Assembly: GCF_001544795.2 (NCBI RefSeq)
Contig: NZ_FCOI02000029.1
Span: 1 to 64,000 of the forward strand
Source of the DNA: Caballeronia temeraria
Lineage (GTDB): Bacteria; Pseudomonadota; Gammaproteobacteria; Burkholderiales; Burkholderiaceae
Length of the DNA: 64,000 nt
Reading direction: 5' to 3'
The translations under genes were made by a program, and so were the position numbers. Below are positions 8,078 to 17,385 of the stretch, in pieces (the first letter of the stretch is position 1; each line of letters begins with the position of its first letter). The notes beneath the pieces were generated by a model. That model made no database searches, was not told where the DNA came from, and saw only the letters and a program-made list of their open reading frames with translations.

Positions 8078-8914
8078 CTATTTACCTTGCTGCTGTTGTT
8101 GCTGCTGCACTTTCAGTTGCTCCTGGCGCTCCTGTTCCTGCTGCTGCGCCTTTTCCTGCGCCTTTCTCGCGGCTTCCTTCTGACGTGCTTCCACCTCCGC
8201 GCGATGCTGCGCGGCTTCCTGCTGCTTCTGCTCGTAGCGCTGCGCCTTTTGCTCGCGTTCCTGCGCGTCCTGCACGCCGCGCGCACGCGCGTCGTCGAGC
8301 TGCTTCTGATAGTCCGCCTGCTTGCGATCGTACGCCGCCTGGTTGGCCGCGCGCTGCGGCGCGTCGGCTTCGCGCTGGGCGGCGGCCAGCGCGTTCTGAC
8401 GCTGCTTGTCCTCGTAGGCCTGCTGGCTCGCCTTCTCGTTCGCAGCGCGCTGCGGCGCTTCCGCCTCGTATTGCGCCCGTTTGATCGCCGTCTGCTGGTC
8501 GCGTTGCTTCGCGCGGTCGGCGCGTCGCTCGTCGTCGAGCGCAAGCTGTTCCTGGCGGATCTGCTGGCGCGTTTCGCGCATCGCGTTGCGGGCGTTGTCG
8601 AGACAGTGATTCACGAAGAACTTGCTGTAGCAGTCGTGCTCCTGCACGCCGTAGCGATAGTTGTTTTCCTCGGTGCGGCGGTCGAGCACTTTCTGGCGCT
8701 GGGCGAAATCGGCTTTGAGCGAATCGTCGGCCGGTGAGCCGGGGGCTGCCGCGTCGAGCGGACGCGTGCTCACGGAAGTGCCGGGATCGATCGGCTTGGC
8801 GGCCTGAGCGAACGCGCGCTGCGGCGCGAATGCGCCCGCTGCGCACAGCAGCAAGACAGCCGCGGCGAGCGGCGCGGTTGAAAGGCGAAAGTTGGGCAAA
8901 TGGATGGACGGCAA
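8078..8914 (-). CDS. Secreted, charged coiled-coil protein of unknown function
   Basis: I do not recognise a named family. The 278-residue product has a Sec signal peptide (hydrophobic LAAAVLLLCAAGAFA, then QRAFAQ, cleavage near residue 36). A short region with Cys95 and Cys104 (HDCYSKFFVNHCLDNAR) could form a disulfide in the periplasm. From residue about 110 on it is almost entirely K/R/E/Q/A heptad-like helix, ending in a glutamine run. An internal duplication is evident: EAEAPQRAANEKASQQAYEDK (149-169) resembles EADAPQRAANQAAYDRK (182-198). It is probably an envelope or periplasmic rod-like protein; similar Gln/Lys-rich exported proteins occur in Burkholderiaceae. Divergent from tex, upstream of the DUF465 gene. 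Confidence 0.72.
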   Translation of the reverse strand: MPSIHLPNFRLSTAPLAAAVLLLCAAGAFAPQRAFAQAAKPIDPGTSVSTRPLDAAAPGSPADDSLKADFAQRQKVLDRRTEENNYRYGVQEHDCYSKFFVNHCLDNARNAMRETRQQIRQEQLALDDERRADRAKQRDQQTAIKRAQYEAEAPQRAANEKASQQAYEDKQRQNALAAAQREADAPQRAANQAAYDRKQADYQKQLDDARARGVQDAQEREQKAQRYEQKQQEAAQHRAEVEARQKEAARKAQEKAQQQEQERQEQLKVQQQQQQQGK

Positions 8915-9126
8915 CGTGATAAAGAATCAGGTGCGAAACGGCTTGTGCGATGCCCAAATTCTATCACCGCGCGCCGGAGCGCTCCGCCATTTATGGCAAA
9001 ATGCCCCGCTCAGCAGCCCGGATCGAACCTGGCTCGTCTTACGGTCTTCCGCCCGCGGCGTCTCGCTCTCGCGAGTCCGCGCACGCGGCGCGAATCTCGC
9101 CGGCGAGCCACAGACAGCGCAGAAAC

Positions 9127-11460
9127 ATGACGGAAACCGTAGCACTCAAGATCGTACAGCGCATTGCCACCGAACTCACCGTGCAGCCGCGTCAAGTCGC
9201 CGCCGCCGTGGAGCTTCTGGACGAAGGCTCGACTGTCCCGTTCATCGCCCGGTATCGCAAGGAAGTCACCGGCAATCTCGACGATACGCAACTGCGCACG
9301 CTCGAAGAGCGCCTGCTGTACTTGCGCGAACTCGAAGATCGCCGGGCGACGATCCTGCAAAGCATCGACGAGCAAGGCAAGCTCACCGCCGAGCTGCGCG
9401 GCGCGATCGAAGGCGCGGACAGCAAACAGGTGCTGGAAGACCTCTATCTGCCGTACAAGCCCAAGCGCCGCACGCGCGCGCAGATCGCCCGCGAAGCCGG
9501 TCTCGAGCCGCTTGCACAGGCGCTCCTCGCCGATCCCACGCTCGATCCTCAGGCCGAAGCCGCGAAGTTCGTCGATGCGGAAAAAGGCGTCGCCGATACC
9601 AAAGCCGCGCTCGACGGCGCGCGCGACATCCTCTCCGAGCAGTTTGGCGAAACCGCCGAGATTCTCGGCAAGCTGCGCGAGCATCTGTTCAGCCAGGGAC
9701 TCGTCATGTCGAGCGTGGTGGACGGCAAGCAAGGCGAGGAAGGCGAAAAATTCCGGGACTATTACGACTACAGTGAAACGATCCGCACCGTGCCGTCGCA
9801 CCGCGCGCTCGCGCTGTTCCGTGGCCGCAACGCGGGCGTCCTGAGCGTCAAGCTCGGTCTCGGCGAAGAGCTCGACGCGCAGGTTCCGCATCCGGGCGAA
9901 GCGATGATCGCGCAGCACTTCGGCATCGCAAATCGCGGACGCGCGGCGGACAAATGGCTCTCCGACGTCTGCCGCTGGTGCTGGCGAGTGAAGGTGCAGC
10001 CGCATATCGAAACTGAATTGCTCACGCAATTGCGCGAAGAAGCCGAGCACGAAGCCATTCGCGTCTTCGCGCGTAATCTGAAGGACTTGCTGCTCGCGGC
10101 GCCCGCCGGTCCGAAGGCCGTCATCGGCCTCGATCCGGGACTGCGCACGGGCGTGAAGGTCGCGGTCGTCGATCGCACCGGCAAGGTGCTCGCGACCGAC
10201 ACCATCTATCCGCACGAGCCGCGCCGCGACTGGGACGGCTCTCTCGCGAAGCTGGCGCGCATCGCGCAGGCGACGCAGGCCGAGCTCGTGTCGATCGGCA
10301 ACGGCACGGCGTCGCGCGAAACCGACAAGCTCGCGAGCGAGCTCATCGCGAAGCATCCGGATTTGAAGCTGCAGAAGATCGTCGTGTCGGAAGCGGGCGC
10401 GTCGGTGTATTCCGCGTCCGAGCTCGCCGCGAAGGAGTTTCCCGAGATGGACGTGTCGCTGCGCGGCGCGGTGTCGATTGCACGGCGTCTGCAAGACCCG
10501 CTCGCCGAGCTCGTCAAGATCGAGCCGAAGGCGATCGGCGTCGGCCAGTATCAGCATGACGTGAATCAGCGCGAACTCGCGCGTTCGCTCGATGCGGTCG
10601 TGGAGGATTGCGTGAACGCCGTCGGCGTCGATGCGAACACGGCATCCGTCGCGCTGCTCGCGCGCGTGTCGGGGCTGAACGCGACGCTCGCGCGCAATAT
10701 CGTCGATTATCGCGATGCCAACGGGCCGTTCCCGTCGCGTGAGCATCTGAAGAAAGTGCCGCGTCTCGGCGACAAGACCTTCGAGCAGGCAGCCGGCTTT
10801 TTGCGCATCAACAACGGCGAAAATCCGCTGGATCGTTCGTCGGTGCACCCTGAAGCGTATCCGGTCGTCGAGCGCATTCTCGCGAAGATCAAGAAGCATA
10901 TCGGCGATGTGCTCGGCAAGCGCGAAGCGTTGACGGGCCTTTCTCCGACCGAATTCGTCGACGATCGTTTCGGCCTGCCGACCGTGCGCGACATCCTCGC
11001 CGAGCTGGAAAAGCCCGGCCGCGACCCGCGCCCCGAGTTCAAGACCGCGACCTTCAAGGAAGGCATCGAGAAGATTTCGGACCTCGTGCCGGGCATGATT
11101 CTCGAAGGCGTGGTGACGAACGTTGCGGCATTCGGCGCATTCGTCGATATCGGCGTGCATCAGGACGGCCTCGTGCACGTCTCGGCGCTGTCCACGAAGT
11201 TCATCAAGGACCCGCACGAAGTCGTGAAGGCCGGCCAGATCGTCAAGGTAAAGGTGCTGGAGACCGACGTGAAGCGCCAGCGCATTTCGCTCACCATGCG
11301 TCTCGACGATGACCTCGCGCCGGCATCTTCGACGGGCGGCGCGGGTGCGTCGCAATCGCGCGGTTCGCAGGATCGTCGGTCGGGCCAGCGTCCGCAGCAG
11401 CGTCGCGAGCCGGAACCGGCCGGTGCAATGGCCGCGGCGTTCGCCAAACTGAAACGCTAA
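9127..11460 (+). CDS. tex: Tex-family RNA-binding transcription accessory protein
   Basis: Tex is a conserved nucleic-acid-binding cytoplasmic protein related to eukaryotic Spt6. The 777-residue reading from ATG 9127 (MTETVALKIVQRIA) matches the family length of about 770-785; the frame is open upstream to 8950, but that extension lacks family features. The order is an N-terminal helical Tex domain (EGSTVPFIARYRKEVTGNLD), the YqgF-like nuclease-fold domain (VIGLDPGLRTGVKVAVVD), helix-hairpin-helix repeats (KVPRLGDKTFEQAAGFLRI) and a C-terminal S1 domain from about residue 650 (PGMILEGVVTNVAAFGAFVD). The last 45 residues are a Q/R/G-rich tail. Closed by a shared terminator facing kup. Confidence 0.95.
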   Translation: MTETVALKIVQRIATELTVQPRQVAAAVELLDEGSTVPFIARYRKEVTGNLDDTQLRTLEERLLYLRELEDRRATILQSIDEQGKLTAELRGAIEGADSKQVLEDLYLPYKPKRRTRAQIAREAGLEPLAQALLADPTLDPQAEAAKFVDAEKGVADTKAALDGARDILSEQFGETAEILGKLREHLFSQGLVMSSVVDGKQGEEGEKFRDYYDYSETIRTVPSHRALALFRGRNAGVLSVKLGLGEELDAQVPHPGEAMIAQHFGIANRGRAADKWLSDVCRWCWRVKVQPHIETELLTQLREEAEHEAIRVFARNLKDLLLAAPAGPKAVIGLDPGLRTGVKVAVVDRTGKVLATDTIYPHEPRRDWDGSLAKLARIAQATQAELVSIGNGTASRETDKLASELIAKHPDLKLQKIVVSEAGASVYSASELAAKEFPEMDVSLRGAVSIARRLQDPLAELVKIEPKAIGVGQYQHDVNQRELARSLDAVVEDCVNAVGVDANTASVALLARVSGLNATLARNIVDYRDANGPFPSREHLKKVPRLGDKTFEQAAGFLRINNGENPLDRSSVHPEAYPVVERILAKIKKHIGDVLGKREALTGLSPTEFVDDRFGLPTVRDILAELEKPGRDPRPEFKTATFKEGIEKISDLVPGMILEGVVTNVAAFGAFVDIGVHQDGLVHVSALSTKFIKDPHEVVKAGQIVKVKVLETDVKRQRISLTMRLDDDLAPASSTGGAGASQSRGSQDRRSGQRPQQRREPEPAGAMAAAFAKLKR

Positions 11461-11483
11461 CGCTAACGCGATAAGCCGTCAGA

Positions 11484-11516
11484 AAAAAACCCCACGTTTT
11501 CCAACGTGGGGTTTTT
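11484..11516. terminator. Bidirectional intrinsic terminator between tex and kup
   Basis: Stem CCCCACGTT / AACGTGGGG with a TTCC loop, extended by A's on the left and T's on the right. It serves tex on the plus strand and kup converging on the minus strand. Confidence 0.9.
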
Positions 11517-11542
11517 CTTTTGCGCTTCCGGATGCCGAAGCG

Positions 11543-13435
11543 TCAGATCTCGATCTTCGTGCCGAGTTCGACGACGCGATTCGCGGGAATACTGAAGAAA
11601 TCCGTCGGCTTGGCCGCGTTCTGGTGCATCCACGCGAACACGCGCTCGCGCCAGACCGACATGCCCGGCAGCTCCGTCGGCACGACGGTTTCGCGCGCCA
11701 TGAAAAACGACGTGTCCATCAGCTCGAAGGTCATTGCATGCGTACGCGTGATCTGTTCGAGCACGGCCTTCACGTCCGGCGTCTCGTTGAAGCCGTACGC
11801 CGCCTTCACGAGGAACAGCCCGCCGCCGATATCCTTCACTTCCAGACGATGGGCGTCATCGACATAAGGAATGTCGCGCGTCGTGAAGTTCATGAAAATG
11901 GTGCGCTCGTGCAGCACCTTGTTGTGCTTCAGGTTGTGCAAGAGGCTCACGGGCACGAGCGAGTCGCTGCCGGTGAGATAGATCGCCGTGCCCGACACGC
12001 GATGCGGGGGATGCGCGAGCAGCCCTTGCAGGAACGGCATCAGCGGAATGCCGTCCGCGGCCGTGCGATCCTTCACGATCATGCGGCCCTTGTACCAGGT
12101 CATCAGCAGGAAGAAGAGCGCCCCGCCGATACACAGCGGCAGCCAGCCGCCCTGCTCGATCTTGAGCAGGCTCGCGCCGAAGAAGCCGACGTCGATCACG
12201 AGGAACACCGTGATCATCCCGCCGACGAGCCAGCGGTTCCAGCCCCACAGGTTCACCATCACGACCGAAACGAGAATGGTGGTCGTCAACATGGTCGCGG
12301 TGACGGCGAGACCGTACGCAGCCGCGAGATTCTCGGAGCTTTTGAAGCCGACCACGATGCACAGGATGATGAACAGCAGCATCCAGTTGACGAGCGGAAT
12401 ATAGATCTGGCCGATCGCCAGTTCCGACGTATGCAGGATCTTCATGCGCGGCACGTAGCCGAGCTGGATCGCCTGGCTCGTCAGCGAATAGGCGCCGGAA
12501 ATGACCGCCTGCGATGCGATCACGGTCGCGACCGTCGACAGGATCACGAGCGGCAGCAAGGCCCAATCGGGCGCGAGCAGGAAGAACGGGCTTTCGATGG
12601 CTTTCGGGTCGTGCATCAGCAGCGCGCCCTGCCCGAAATAGTTGAGCAGCAGCGACGGCATCACGAGGCCGTACCAGCCGTAGCGGATCGGCTTTGCGCC
12701 GAAGTGGCCCATGTCCGCGTACAGCGCCTCGGCGCCGGTCAGCACGAGCACGACCGACCCGAGCACGATATACGCCTGCAGCACATGCTGCGCCATGAAG
12801 GAAGCCGCGTAGTACGGATTGAGCGCGGCGATGATGCGCGGCTCGATCACGATATGCGCGCCGCCCATCACCGCGAGCGTCACGAACCAGACGACCATGA
12901 TCGGGCCGAAGAGCTTGCCGACCACCGCCGTGCCATGCCGCTGAATCCAGAAGAGCAGGATCAGAATGACGATGGTAATGGGCAGCACATAAGGCGAGAG
13001 CTTGGGCGCGGCGATTTCCAGACCTTCGACGGCGGAAATGACCGACATCGCCGGTGTGATGACCGCATCGCCATAGAACATGCATGCGCCGAAGATACCG
13101 AGCATCATCAGCACGCCGGAGACCTTGCCCGCTTCCTTCACGCTGCGCAGCGCGAGCGTGGTCATGGCGAACACGCCGCCTTCGCCGTTGTTGTCGGCGC
13201 GCATGACGAAGAGCACGTACTTGACGGCGACGACCATGACGATCGCCCAGAAGAGCAAGGAGATCACGCCGAGAATCGACGCTTCGGACAAGGCGATCCC
13301 GTGAGACGGGCTGAAGGCTTCCTTCAGTGAGTAGAGTGGACTCGTGCCGATGTCGCCGAAAACGACGCCGATGGCCGCAAGCGCAAGCGAGGGCAAGGGT
13401 TGTTTATGCTCGTGCGCGTGAGTCGTGTTAGTCAT
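11543..13435 (-). CDS. kup: KUP-family potassium uptake protein
   Basis: Inner-membrane K+/H+ symporter of 630 residues, the normal size for the family. The N-terminal KUP signature is intact: ALAAIGVVFGDIGTSPLYSLKEAF. About twelve hydrophobic spans follow to about residue 450, then a soluble C-terminal domain. A short His-rich N-terminus (THAHEHK) precedes the first span. The gene is monocistronic: the next minus-strand gene upstream ends 263 bp away behind its own terminator. A candidate extended -10 element lies at 13548-13556. No riboswitch-like structure is evident in the leader. Confidence 0.96.
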   Translation of the reverse strand: MTNTTHAHEHKQPLPSLALAAIGVVFGDIGTSPLYSLKEAFSPSHGIALSEASILGVISLLFWAIVMVVAVKYVLFVMRADNNGEGGVFAMTTLALRSVKEAGKVSGVLMMLGIFGACMFYGDAVITPAMSVISAVEGLEIAAPKLSPYVLPITIVILILLFWIQRHGTAVVGKLFGPIMVVWFVTLAVMGGAHIVIEPRIIAALNPYYAASFMAQHVLQAYIVLGSVVLVLTGAEALYADMGHFGAKPIRYGWYGLVMPSLLLNYFGQGALLMHDPKAIESPFFLLAPDWALLPLVILSTVATVIASQAVISGAYSLTSQAIQLGYVPRMKILHTSELAIGQIYIPLVNWMLLFIILCIVVGFKSSENLAAAYGLAVTATMLTTTILVSVVMVNLWGWNRWLVGGMITVFLVIDVGFFGASLLKIEQGGWLPLCIGGALFFLLMTWYKGRMIVKDRTAADGIPLMPFLQGLLAHPPHRVSGTAIYLTGSDSLVPVSLLHNLKHNKVLHERTIFMNFTTRDIPYVDDAHRLEVKDIGGGLFLVKAAYGFNETPDVKAVLEQITRTHAMTFELMDTSFFMARETVVPTELPGMSVWRERVFAWMHQNAAKPTDFFSIPANRVVELGTKIEI

Positions 13436-13547
13436 AAAAGCGAGATATCCGTCCAGAGCGGAAAGAAACGAACGCCATTCTATCTAACGTCGCACGCGAA
13501 AACGTCCCCTCGCGTGTTGCTCGAGCGCCACGAGAGACGCGAATGAG

Positions 13548-13556
13548 AGTGTAGCA
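13548..13556 (-). promoter_or_regulatory. Candidate extended -10 promoter for kup
   Basis: Minus-strand TGC followed directly by TACACT forms an extended -10 element about 113 bp before the kup start. There is no strong -35 match. Read by eye. Confidence 0.35.
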
Positions 13557-13624
13557 TCGTGCCCCGCACGCGTCGGCAGGCGCGCTCATGGCGATTTTCC
13601 GCGCGCCGCCTTCGCTTCGGTCAA

Positions 13625-13670
13625 AGAAAAACGCCGTTGTACCCGGCATGGCGCCCGGCGCAACGGCGTT
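13625..13670 (-). terminator. Intrinsic terminator after the phosphoribosyltransferase gene
   Basis: Inverted repeat AACGCCGTTG (13630-13639) / CAACGGCGTT (13661-13670) with an inner GC-rich loop. On the minus strand it is followed by TTTTTCTTT. It lies about 30 bp past the stop at 13699 and ends the 17-kb minus-strand array. Confidence 0.85.
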
Positions 13671-13698
13671 GTCATCCGAAACAATCAGACGTCGCGAT

Positions 13699-14259
13699 TC
13701 ATCCGCGGCCGTTTTGCGTGCCGCGCTTGATCCATGCGCCGAGGTTGTGCGGACGGACCGTGTCCCATTCTTCGAATGGCTGATGAATCCACGGATTCGT
13801 TTCAAGATGCTGAACGTGGTAGTCGGGCTTGACCTTGGAGCACGCCTTGTACCAGAGCACCGCCGAGCGCACCGCGGTGATCGCCGGATAACGCTCCTTC
13901 AGATGCTCCTGCACGCGCGCGAGCGTGACGCCCGAATCGACCAGATCGTCGACGAGCAGCACGTTGCCGGACAGATCGCCGCGCGTCATCGTGATGTATT
14001 GCGCGATGTCGAGATCGCCCTGCTCCGTGCCCGCCGCTTCGCGATACGAGCTCGTCGCGAGAATGGCGAGCGGCAGATCGTAGATGCGCGAAAGCTGATC
14101 GCCCACGCGCAGGCCGCCGCGCGCGAGGCATAGGATCTGGTCGAACTTCCAGCCCGATTCGTGCACCTTCAGGGCGAGCAGTTCGATCAGCCGGTGATAT
14201 TCATCCCAGCCGACCCAGAGGTTCTTTTCGTCGTTGCGCGGGTCCGTCATCGCGATCAT
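13699..14259 (-). CDS. Phosphoribosyltransferase (type I PRTase)
   Basis: A 186-residue PRTase with the PRPP-binding signature VLLVDDLVDSGVTL (residues 100-113) and an N-terminal region typical of xanthine/hypoxanthine-guanine-like enzymes (FDQILCLARGGLRVGDQLS). It would transfer a phosphoribosyl group from PRPP to a purine base; the exact base is not clear from sequence. The start may be the ATG at 14250 (MTDPRNDEKNLWVGWDEY) rather than 14259. It is the last gene of the array, 100 bp after purA, so purine salvage beside AMP synthesis is a reasonable inference. Confidence 0.85.
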   Translation of the reverse strand: MIAMTDPRNDEKNLWVGWDEYHRLIELLALKVHESGWKFDQILCLARGGLRVGDQLSRIYDLPLAILATSSYREAAGTEQGDLDIAQYITMTRGDLSGNVLLVDDLVDSGVTLARVQEHLKERYPAITAVRSAVLWYKACSKVKPDYHVQHLETNPWIHQPFEEWDTVRPHNLGAWIKRGTQNGRG

Positions 14260-14294
14260 GGTGAGGCTCTTTCAAATGCTTAGGTTATATACGA

Positions 14295-14320
14295 AATGTG
14301 GCCGCTGATGCGGCCACATT
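14295..14320 (-). terminator. Hairpin between purA and the phosphoribosyltransferase
   Basis: A perfect 11-bp stem (AATGTGGCCGC / GCGGCCACATT) with a four-base loop. On the minus strand only a short TTTCGT follows, so it may be a weak terminator or an RNA-stabilising hairpin rather than a full stop. It could lower expression of the downstream gene. Confidence 0.6.
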
Positions 14321-14359
14321 CTTTACAGCGTCCGGTCCGGGTCGAAGCGCTTACGGCGC

Positions 14360-15706
14360 TCAGACCTTGAACGGATGGCGAAGCAGGATGGTTTCGTCAC
14401 GGTCCGGACCGGTCGACACCATGTCGATCGGCACGCCCGCCACGTCCTGCACGCGCGTCAGATAGGCGCGCGCGTTTTCCGGCAGGCCGTCCCATTGCGT
14501 GATGCCGATGGTGCTTTCCTTCCAGCCGCCGAAGGTTTCATACACCGGCTCGCAGCGCGCGACTTCCGATGCGCCGCGCGGCAGGATGTCGACCGGCTTG
14601 CCGTCGAGCGTGTAGCCCGTGCAGAGCTTCACTTCGTCGAGGCCGTCGAGCACGTCGAGCTTCGTGATGCACAGGCCCGAAATGCCGTTGATCTGGATCG
14701 AGCGGCGCAGCGCGGCGGCATCGAGCCAGCCGGTGCGGCGCGGGCGGCCCGTGACCGAACCGAATTCCTTGCCGACGGTCGCGAGGTTCAGGCCGACCTG
14801 ATCCTGACGCTGCGGATTGTCGGCGTCGTACAGCTCGCTCGGGAACGGACCCGAGCCGACGCGCGTGCAATACGCCTTGGTGATGCCGAGAATGTAGTTC
14901 AGACGCTGCGGCCCGATGCCCGCGCCCGCCGTCGCCGCGCCCGCGACGCAATTGCTCGACGTGACGTACGGATACGTGCCGTGATCGATATCGAGCAGTG
15001 TGCCTTGCGCGCCTTCGAACAGCAGGTTGCTGCCGCCGTGGTTCGCATCGTAGAGGCGGCGGGAGACGTCCGTGACCATGGGCGCGAGACGGTCGGCGTA
15101 GCCGAGCATCGTGTCGAGCGTTTCCTGGAAGTCGACGGCCTTCGCGCCGAGATACTGCGTGAGCACGAAGTTATGGAAGTCGAGCGCCTCGCGCAGACGT
15201 TCTTCGAACACGGCGCGGTCGAAGAGGTCCTGCACGCGCAGGCCGCGACGGGCCACTTTGTCTTCGTACGCCGGGCCGATGCCGCGTCCGGTCGTGCCGA
15301 TTTTGCCGGCACCGCGTTTGGCTTCGCGCGCCTGATCGATGGCGACGTGGTACGGGAGAACGAGCGTGGCGGCTTCGGAGATGAAGAGGCGCTTCTGGAC
15401 GTCGACGCCGGCTGCTTCCAGCTCGTCGATTTCCTTGAACAGCGCTTCCGGCGACAACACGACGCCATTGCCGATGTAACAGGCCGTGCCCGCGCGCATG
15501 ATGCCCGACGGAATGAGGCGCAGAATGGTCTTCTTGCCGCCGATGATGAGCGTATGACCGGCGTTGTGACCGCCCTGGAAGCGCACGACGCCCTGGGCGT
15601 GGTCCGTCAGCCAGTCGACGATCTTGCCTTTGCCCTCATCACCCCACTGGGTGCCCACCACGACGACGTTGCGCCCCGGGTTCACATTCACTGCACTGGC
15701 AGACAT
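14360..15706 (-). CDS. purA: Adenylosuccinate synthetase
   Basis: Cytosolic enzyme that joins IMP and aspartate with GTP to give adenylosuccinate, the committed step to AMP. The N-terminal signature VVGTQWGDEGKGKIVDWL with the catalytic Asp, and FQGGHNAGHTL just after it, are intact. The family switch and base-binding segments (GKIGTTGRGIGPAYEDK, FEGAQGTLLDIDHGTYPYVT) are complete. At 448 residues it is about 15 longer than E. coli PurA, from a short N-terminal extension (MSASAVNVNPGRN). It follows hisZ in the array with a 155-bp gap; a TAAAAT -10-like box at 15739-15734 hints at its own promoter. Confidence 0.97.
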   Translation of the reverse strand: MSASAVNVNPGRNVVVVGTQWGDEGKGKIVDWLTDHAQGVVRFQGGHNAGHTLIIGGKKTILRLIPSGIMRAGTACYIGNGVVLSPEALFKEIDELEAAGVDVQKRLFISEAATLVLPYHVAIDQAREAKRGAGKIGTTGRGIGPAYEDKVARRGLRVQDLFDRAVFEERLREALDFHNFVLTQYLGAKAVDFQETLDTMLGYADRLAPMVTDVSRRLYDANHGGSNLLFEGAQGTLLDIDHGTYPYVTSSNCVAGAATAGAGIGPQRLNYILGITKAYCTRVGSGPFPSELYDADNPQRQDQVGLNLATVGKEFGSVTGRPRRTGWLDAAALRRSIQINGISGLCITKLDVLDGLDEVKLCTGYTLDGKPVDILPRGASEVARCEPVYETFGGWKESTIGITQWDGLPENARAYLTRVQDVAGVPIDMVSTGPDRDETILLRHPFKV

Positions 15707-15861
15707 GTTGATTCGTTAGCTGGTTAAAAACGTATTTTACCTATGTTCGCGCGAGGTTCCGAGTTTTTCGGGCCGCGTTTCGCGATTTCGTCACGCTCGC
15801 GCGATTGGAATCGGCTAAAGAAAATCCCTTGCCGATCAAGCGACTGTATTCATCAGCCGCT

Positions 15862-17013
15862 TCAGGAACGCGTTTCTACCGTCCACGTGCCGTCGCGCTC
15901 GACGAGCACGCGGTCGAACGCGAATTCGTCCAGATCGTGCTCGTGGCCGGGCAGCGCCTGGATCACCACTTCGCCCGCGTCGCGCAGCGCGAGAATCGCC
16001 GCGCGCAGCGGTTCGTCGTGCTTCCACGGCGCGAGGATCGCGCTGCCGCGCGCGTCCATCGGCGAAATGCGCGCGACTTCGCGCAGATCGAGCGAGAAAC
16101 CCGTCGCGGGACGGGCGCGGCCGTAGGCAAGACCGACGTCGTCGTACCGGCCGCCGCGGGCGACCGCGTTCGGCACGCCGTCGACATAGGCCGAGAACAT
16201 CACGCCGCTGTGATACGCGTAGCCGCGCAGATCCGCGAGATCGATCATCACCTCCGCGCCTTCGACCTTGCCCGCGAGGAACGCGAGATCGTCGAGCGCG
16301 CGCGCGATCACCGGCAGATTCGGCAGACGGCCACGCGCGATCTGCAGCACCGATGCATCGCCGTACAGCGACGGCAGCGCGCGCAGCGCCTCGCGCGGCA
16401 CCTGGCCAAGATGCGCAGTCAGTTCGTGCAGACGCGGCACGTCCTTGCTCGCGAGCGCGTCGTAGAGCGCTTCGCCGAGCGACGCCGCCGCCGGCTCCAG
16501 TTCCAGCAGCGCCGCGAGCACGCCCGCGTGGCACAAGTCGAGACGCACTTTCTTCAGACCTGCGAGATGCAGCGAATCGAGCATCAGTTGCTGGATTTCG
16601 AGGTCCGCTTCCAGCCCGGCGTGACCGTAGATTTCCGCGCCGATCTGAATCTGCTCGCGCGTCGCGTGCAGCCCGCGCGGACGCGTATGCAGCACGACGC
16701 CCGCGTAGCACAAGCGCGTCACGCCCTGACGGTTCAGCAAGTGCGCGTCGATGCGCGACACCTGCGGCGTGATGTCCGCGCGCAGGCCGAGCGTGCGGCC
16801 GGACAATTGATCGACGAGCTTGAAGGTGCGCAGATTCAGGTCGCTGCCGCCGCTCGTGAGCAGCGACTCGAGATACTCGAGCATCGGCGGCATGACGAGC
16901 TCGTAGCCGTACGAACGGAAACGGTCGAGCAGGCATCGGCGCAACTCTTCGATCTTGCGGGCTTCCGACGGCAAGACGTCGGCAATATTCTCGGGAAGTA
17001 ACCAGGTGGACAT
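15862..17013 (-). CDS. hisZ: ATP phosphoribosyltransferase regulatory subunit HisZ
   Basis: HisZ is a catalytically inactive paralogue of histidyl-tRNA synthetase that pairs with the short form of HisG to make the histidine-feedback-regulated first enzyme of histidine synthesis. The 383-residue sequence has the class II synthetase core (PPMLEYLESLL, LRADITPQVSRIDAH) but not the full HisRS anticodon-binding C-domain, as usual for HisZ. The start MSTWLLPENIADVLPSEA is typical. It sits between the DUF2065 gene and purA, away from other his genes, as in Pseudomonas and other betaproteobacteria. Its presence implies a short-form hisG elsewhere in the genome. Confidence 0.94.
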   Translation of the reverse strand: MSTWLLPENIADVLPSEARKIEELRRCLLDRFRSYGYELVMPPMLEYLESLLTSGGSDLNLRTFKLVDQLSGRTLGLRADITPQVSRIDAHLLNRQGVTRLCYAGVVLHTRPRGLHATREQIQIGAEIYGHAGLEADLEIQQLMLDSLHLAGLKKVRLDLCHAGVLAALLELEPAAASLGEALYDALASKDVPRLHELTAHLGQVPREALRALPSLYGDASVLQIARGRLPNLPVIARALDDLAFLAGKVEGAEVMIDLADLRGYAYHSGVMFSAYVDGVPNAVARGGRYDDVGLAYGRARPATGFSLDLREVARISPMDARGSAILAPWKHDEPLRAAILALRDAGEVVIQALPGHEHDLDEFAFDRVLVERDGTWTVETRS

Positions 17014-17136
17014 CGATACGTTTCCTACGGGACGCGAGGCTCGGCGAGGTTCGCGCGGCGCTCGCGGACTTGAGCGGTCAGGGACGAAAGGATAAGGACA
17101 AGATAGGCGAAATGGCGGCGCGCTGCCGGGCGCGGC

Positions 17137-17322
17137 TCACGTTGCGATCAGGAGCAGGATCAGGCCGAGCACCATCGCGACCAGCCCGCCGATGCGGATG
17201 TGGTGAATCGGCCGCTCCGCGATGCGGCGAAAGGTATCGCGCCACGCGGTCGGAAAAACGAAGGGAAACATACCTTCGATGATCAGCATCAACGCAAGAG
17301 CGAGCAGTAACGTCTCGGCCAT
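17137..17322 (-). CDS. DUF2065 (YjeT-like) small membrane protein
   Basis: A 61-residue protein with two hydrophobic segments (LLLALALMLIIEGMFPFVFP and GLVAMVLGLILLLIAT) separated by a short polar loop. The first segment with EGxxPF/Y is the DUF2065 pattern. E. coli YjeT also lies next to hflC. I take the ATG at 17322; a TTG at 17328 in frame is an alternative. The gap from hflC is 63 bp, so it is probably cotranscribed. Function unknown. Confidence 0.82.
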   Translation of the reverse strand: MAETLLLALALMLIIEGMFPFVFPTAWRDTFRRIAERPIHHIRIGGLVAMVLGLILLLIAT

Positions 17323-17385
17323 GTCCAAGGGAATTCTTATATGCCGCGCGGCCAGTCTCTGCCGGCCGCGTGGCGCGCACGGGAA

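Noticed and set aside
13436..13698. Riboswitch in the kup leader
   Set aside because: The region holds only a -10 candidate and the neighbouring terminator; no structured element of a known potassium or c-di-AMP riboswitch is recognisable.
13428..13805. 125-codon minus-strand frame before kup
   Set aside because: It overlaps the phosphoribosyltransferase 3' end and runs through a strong terminator hairpin.
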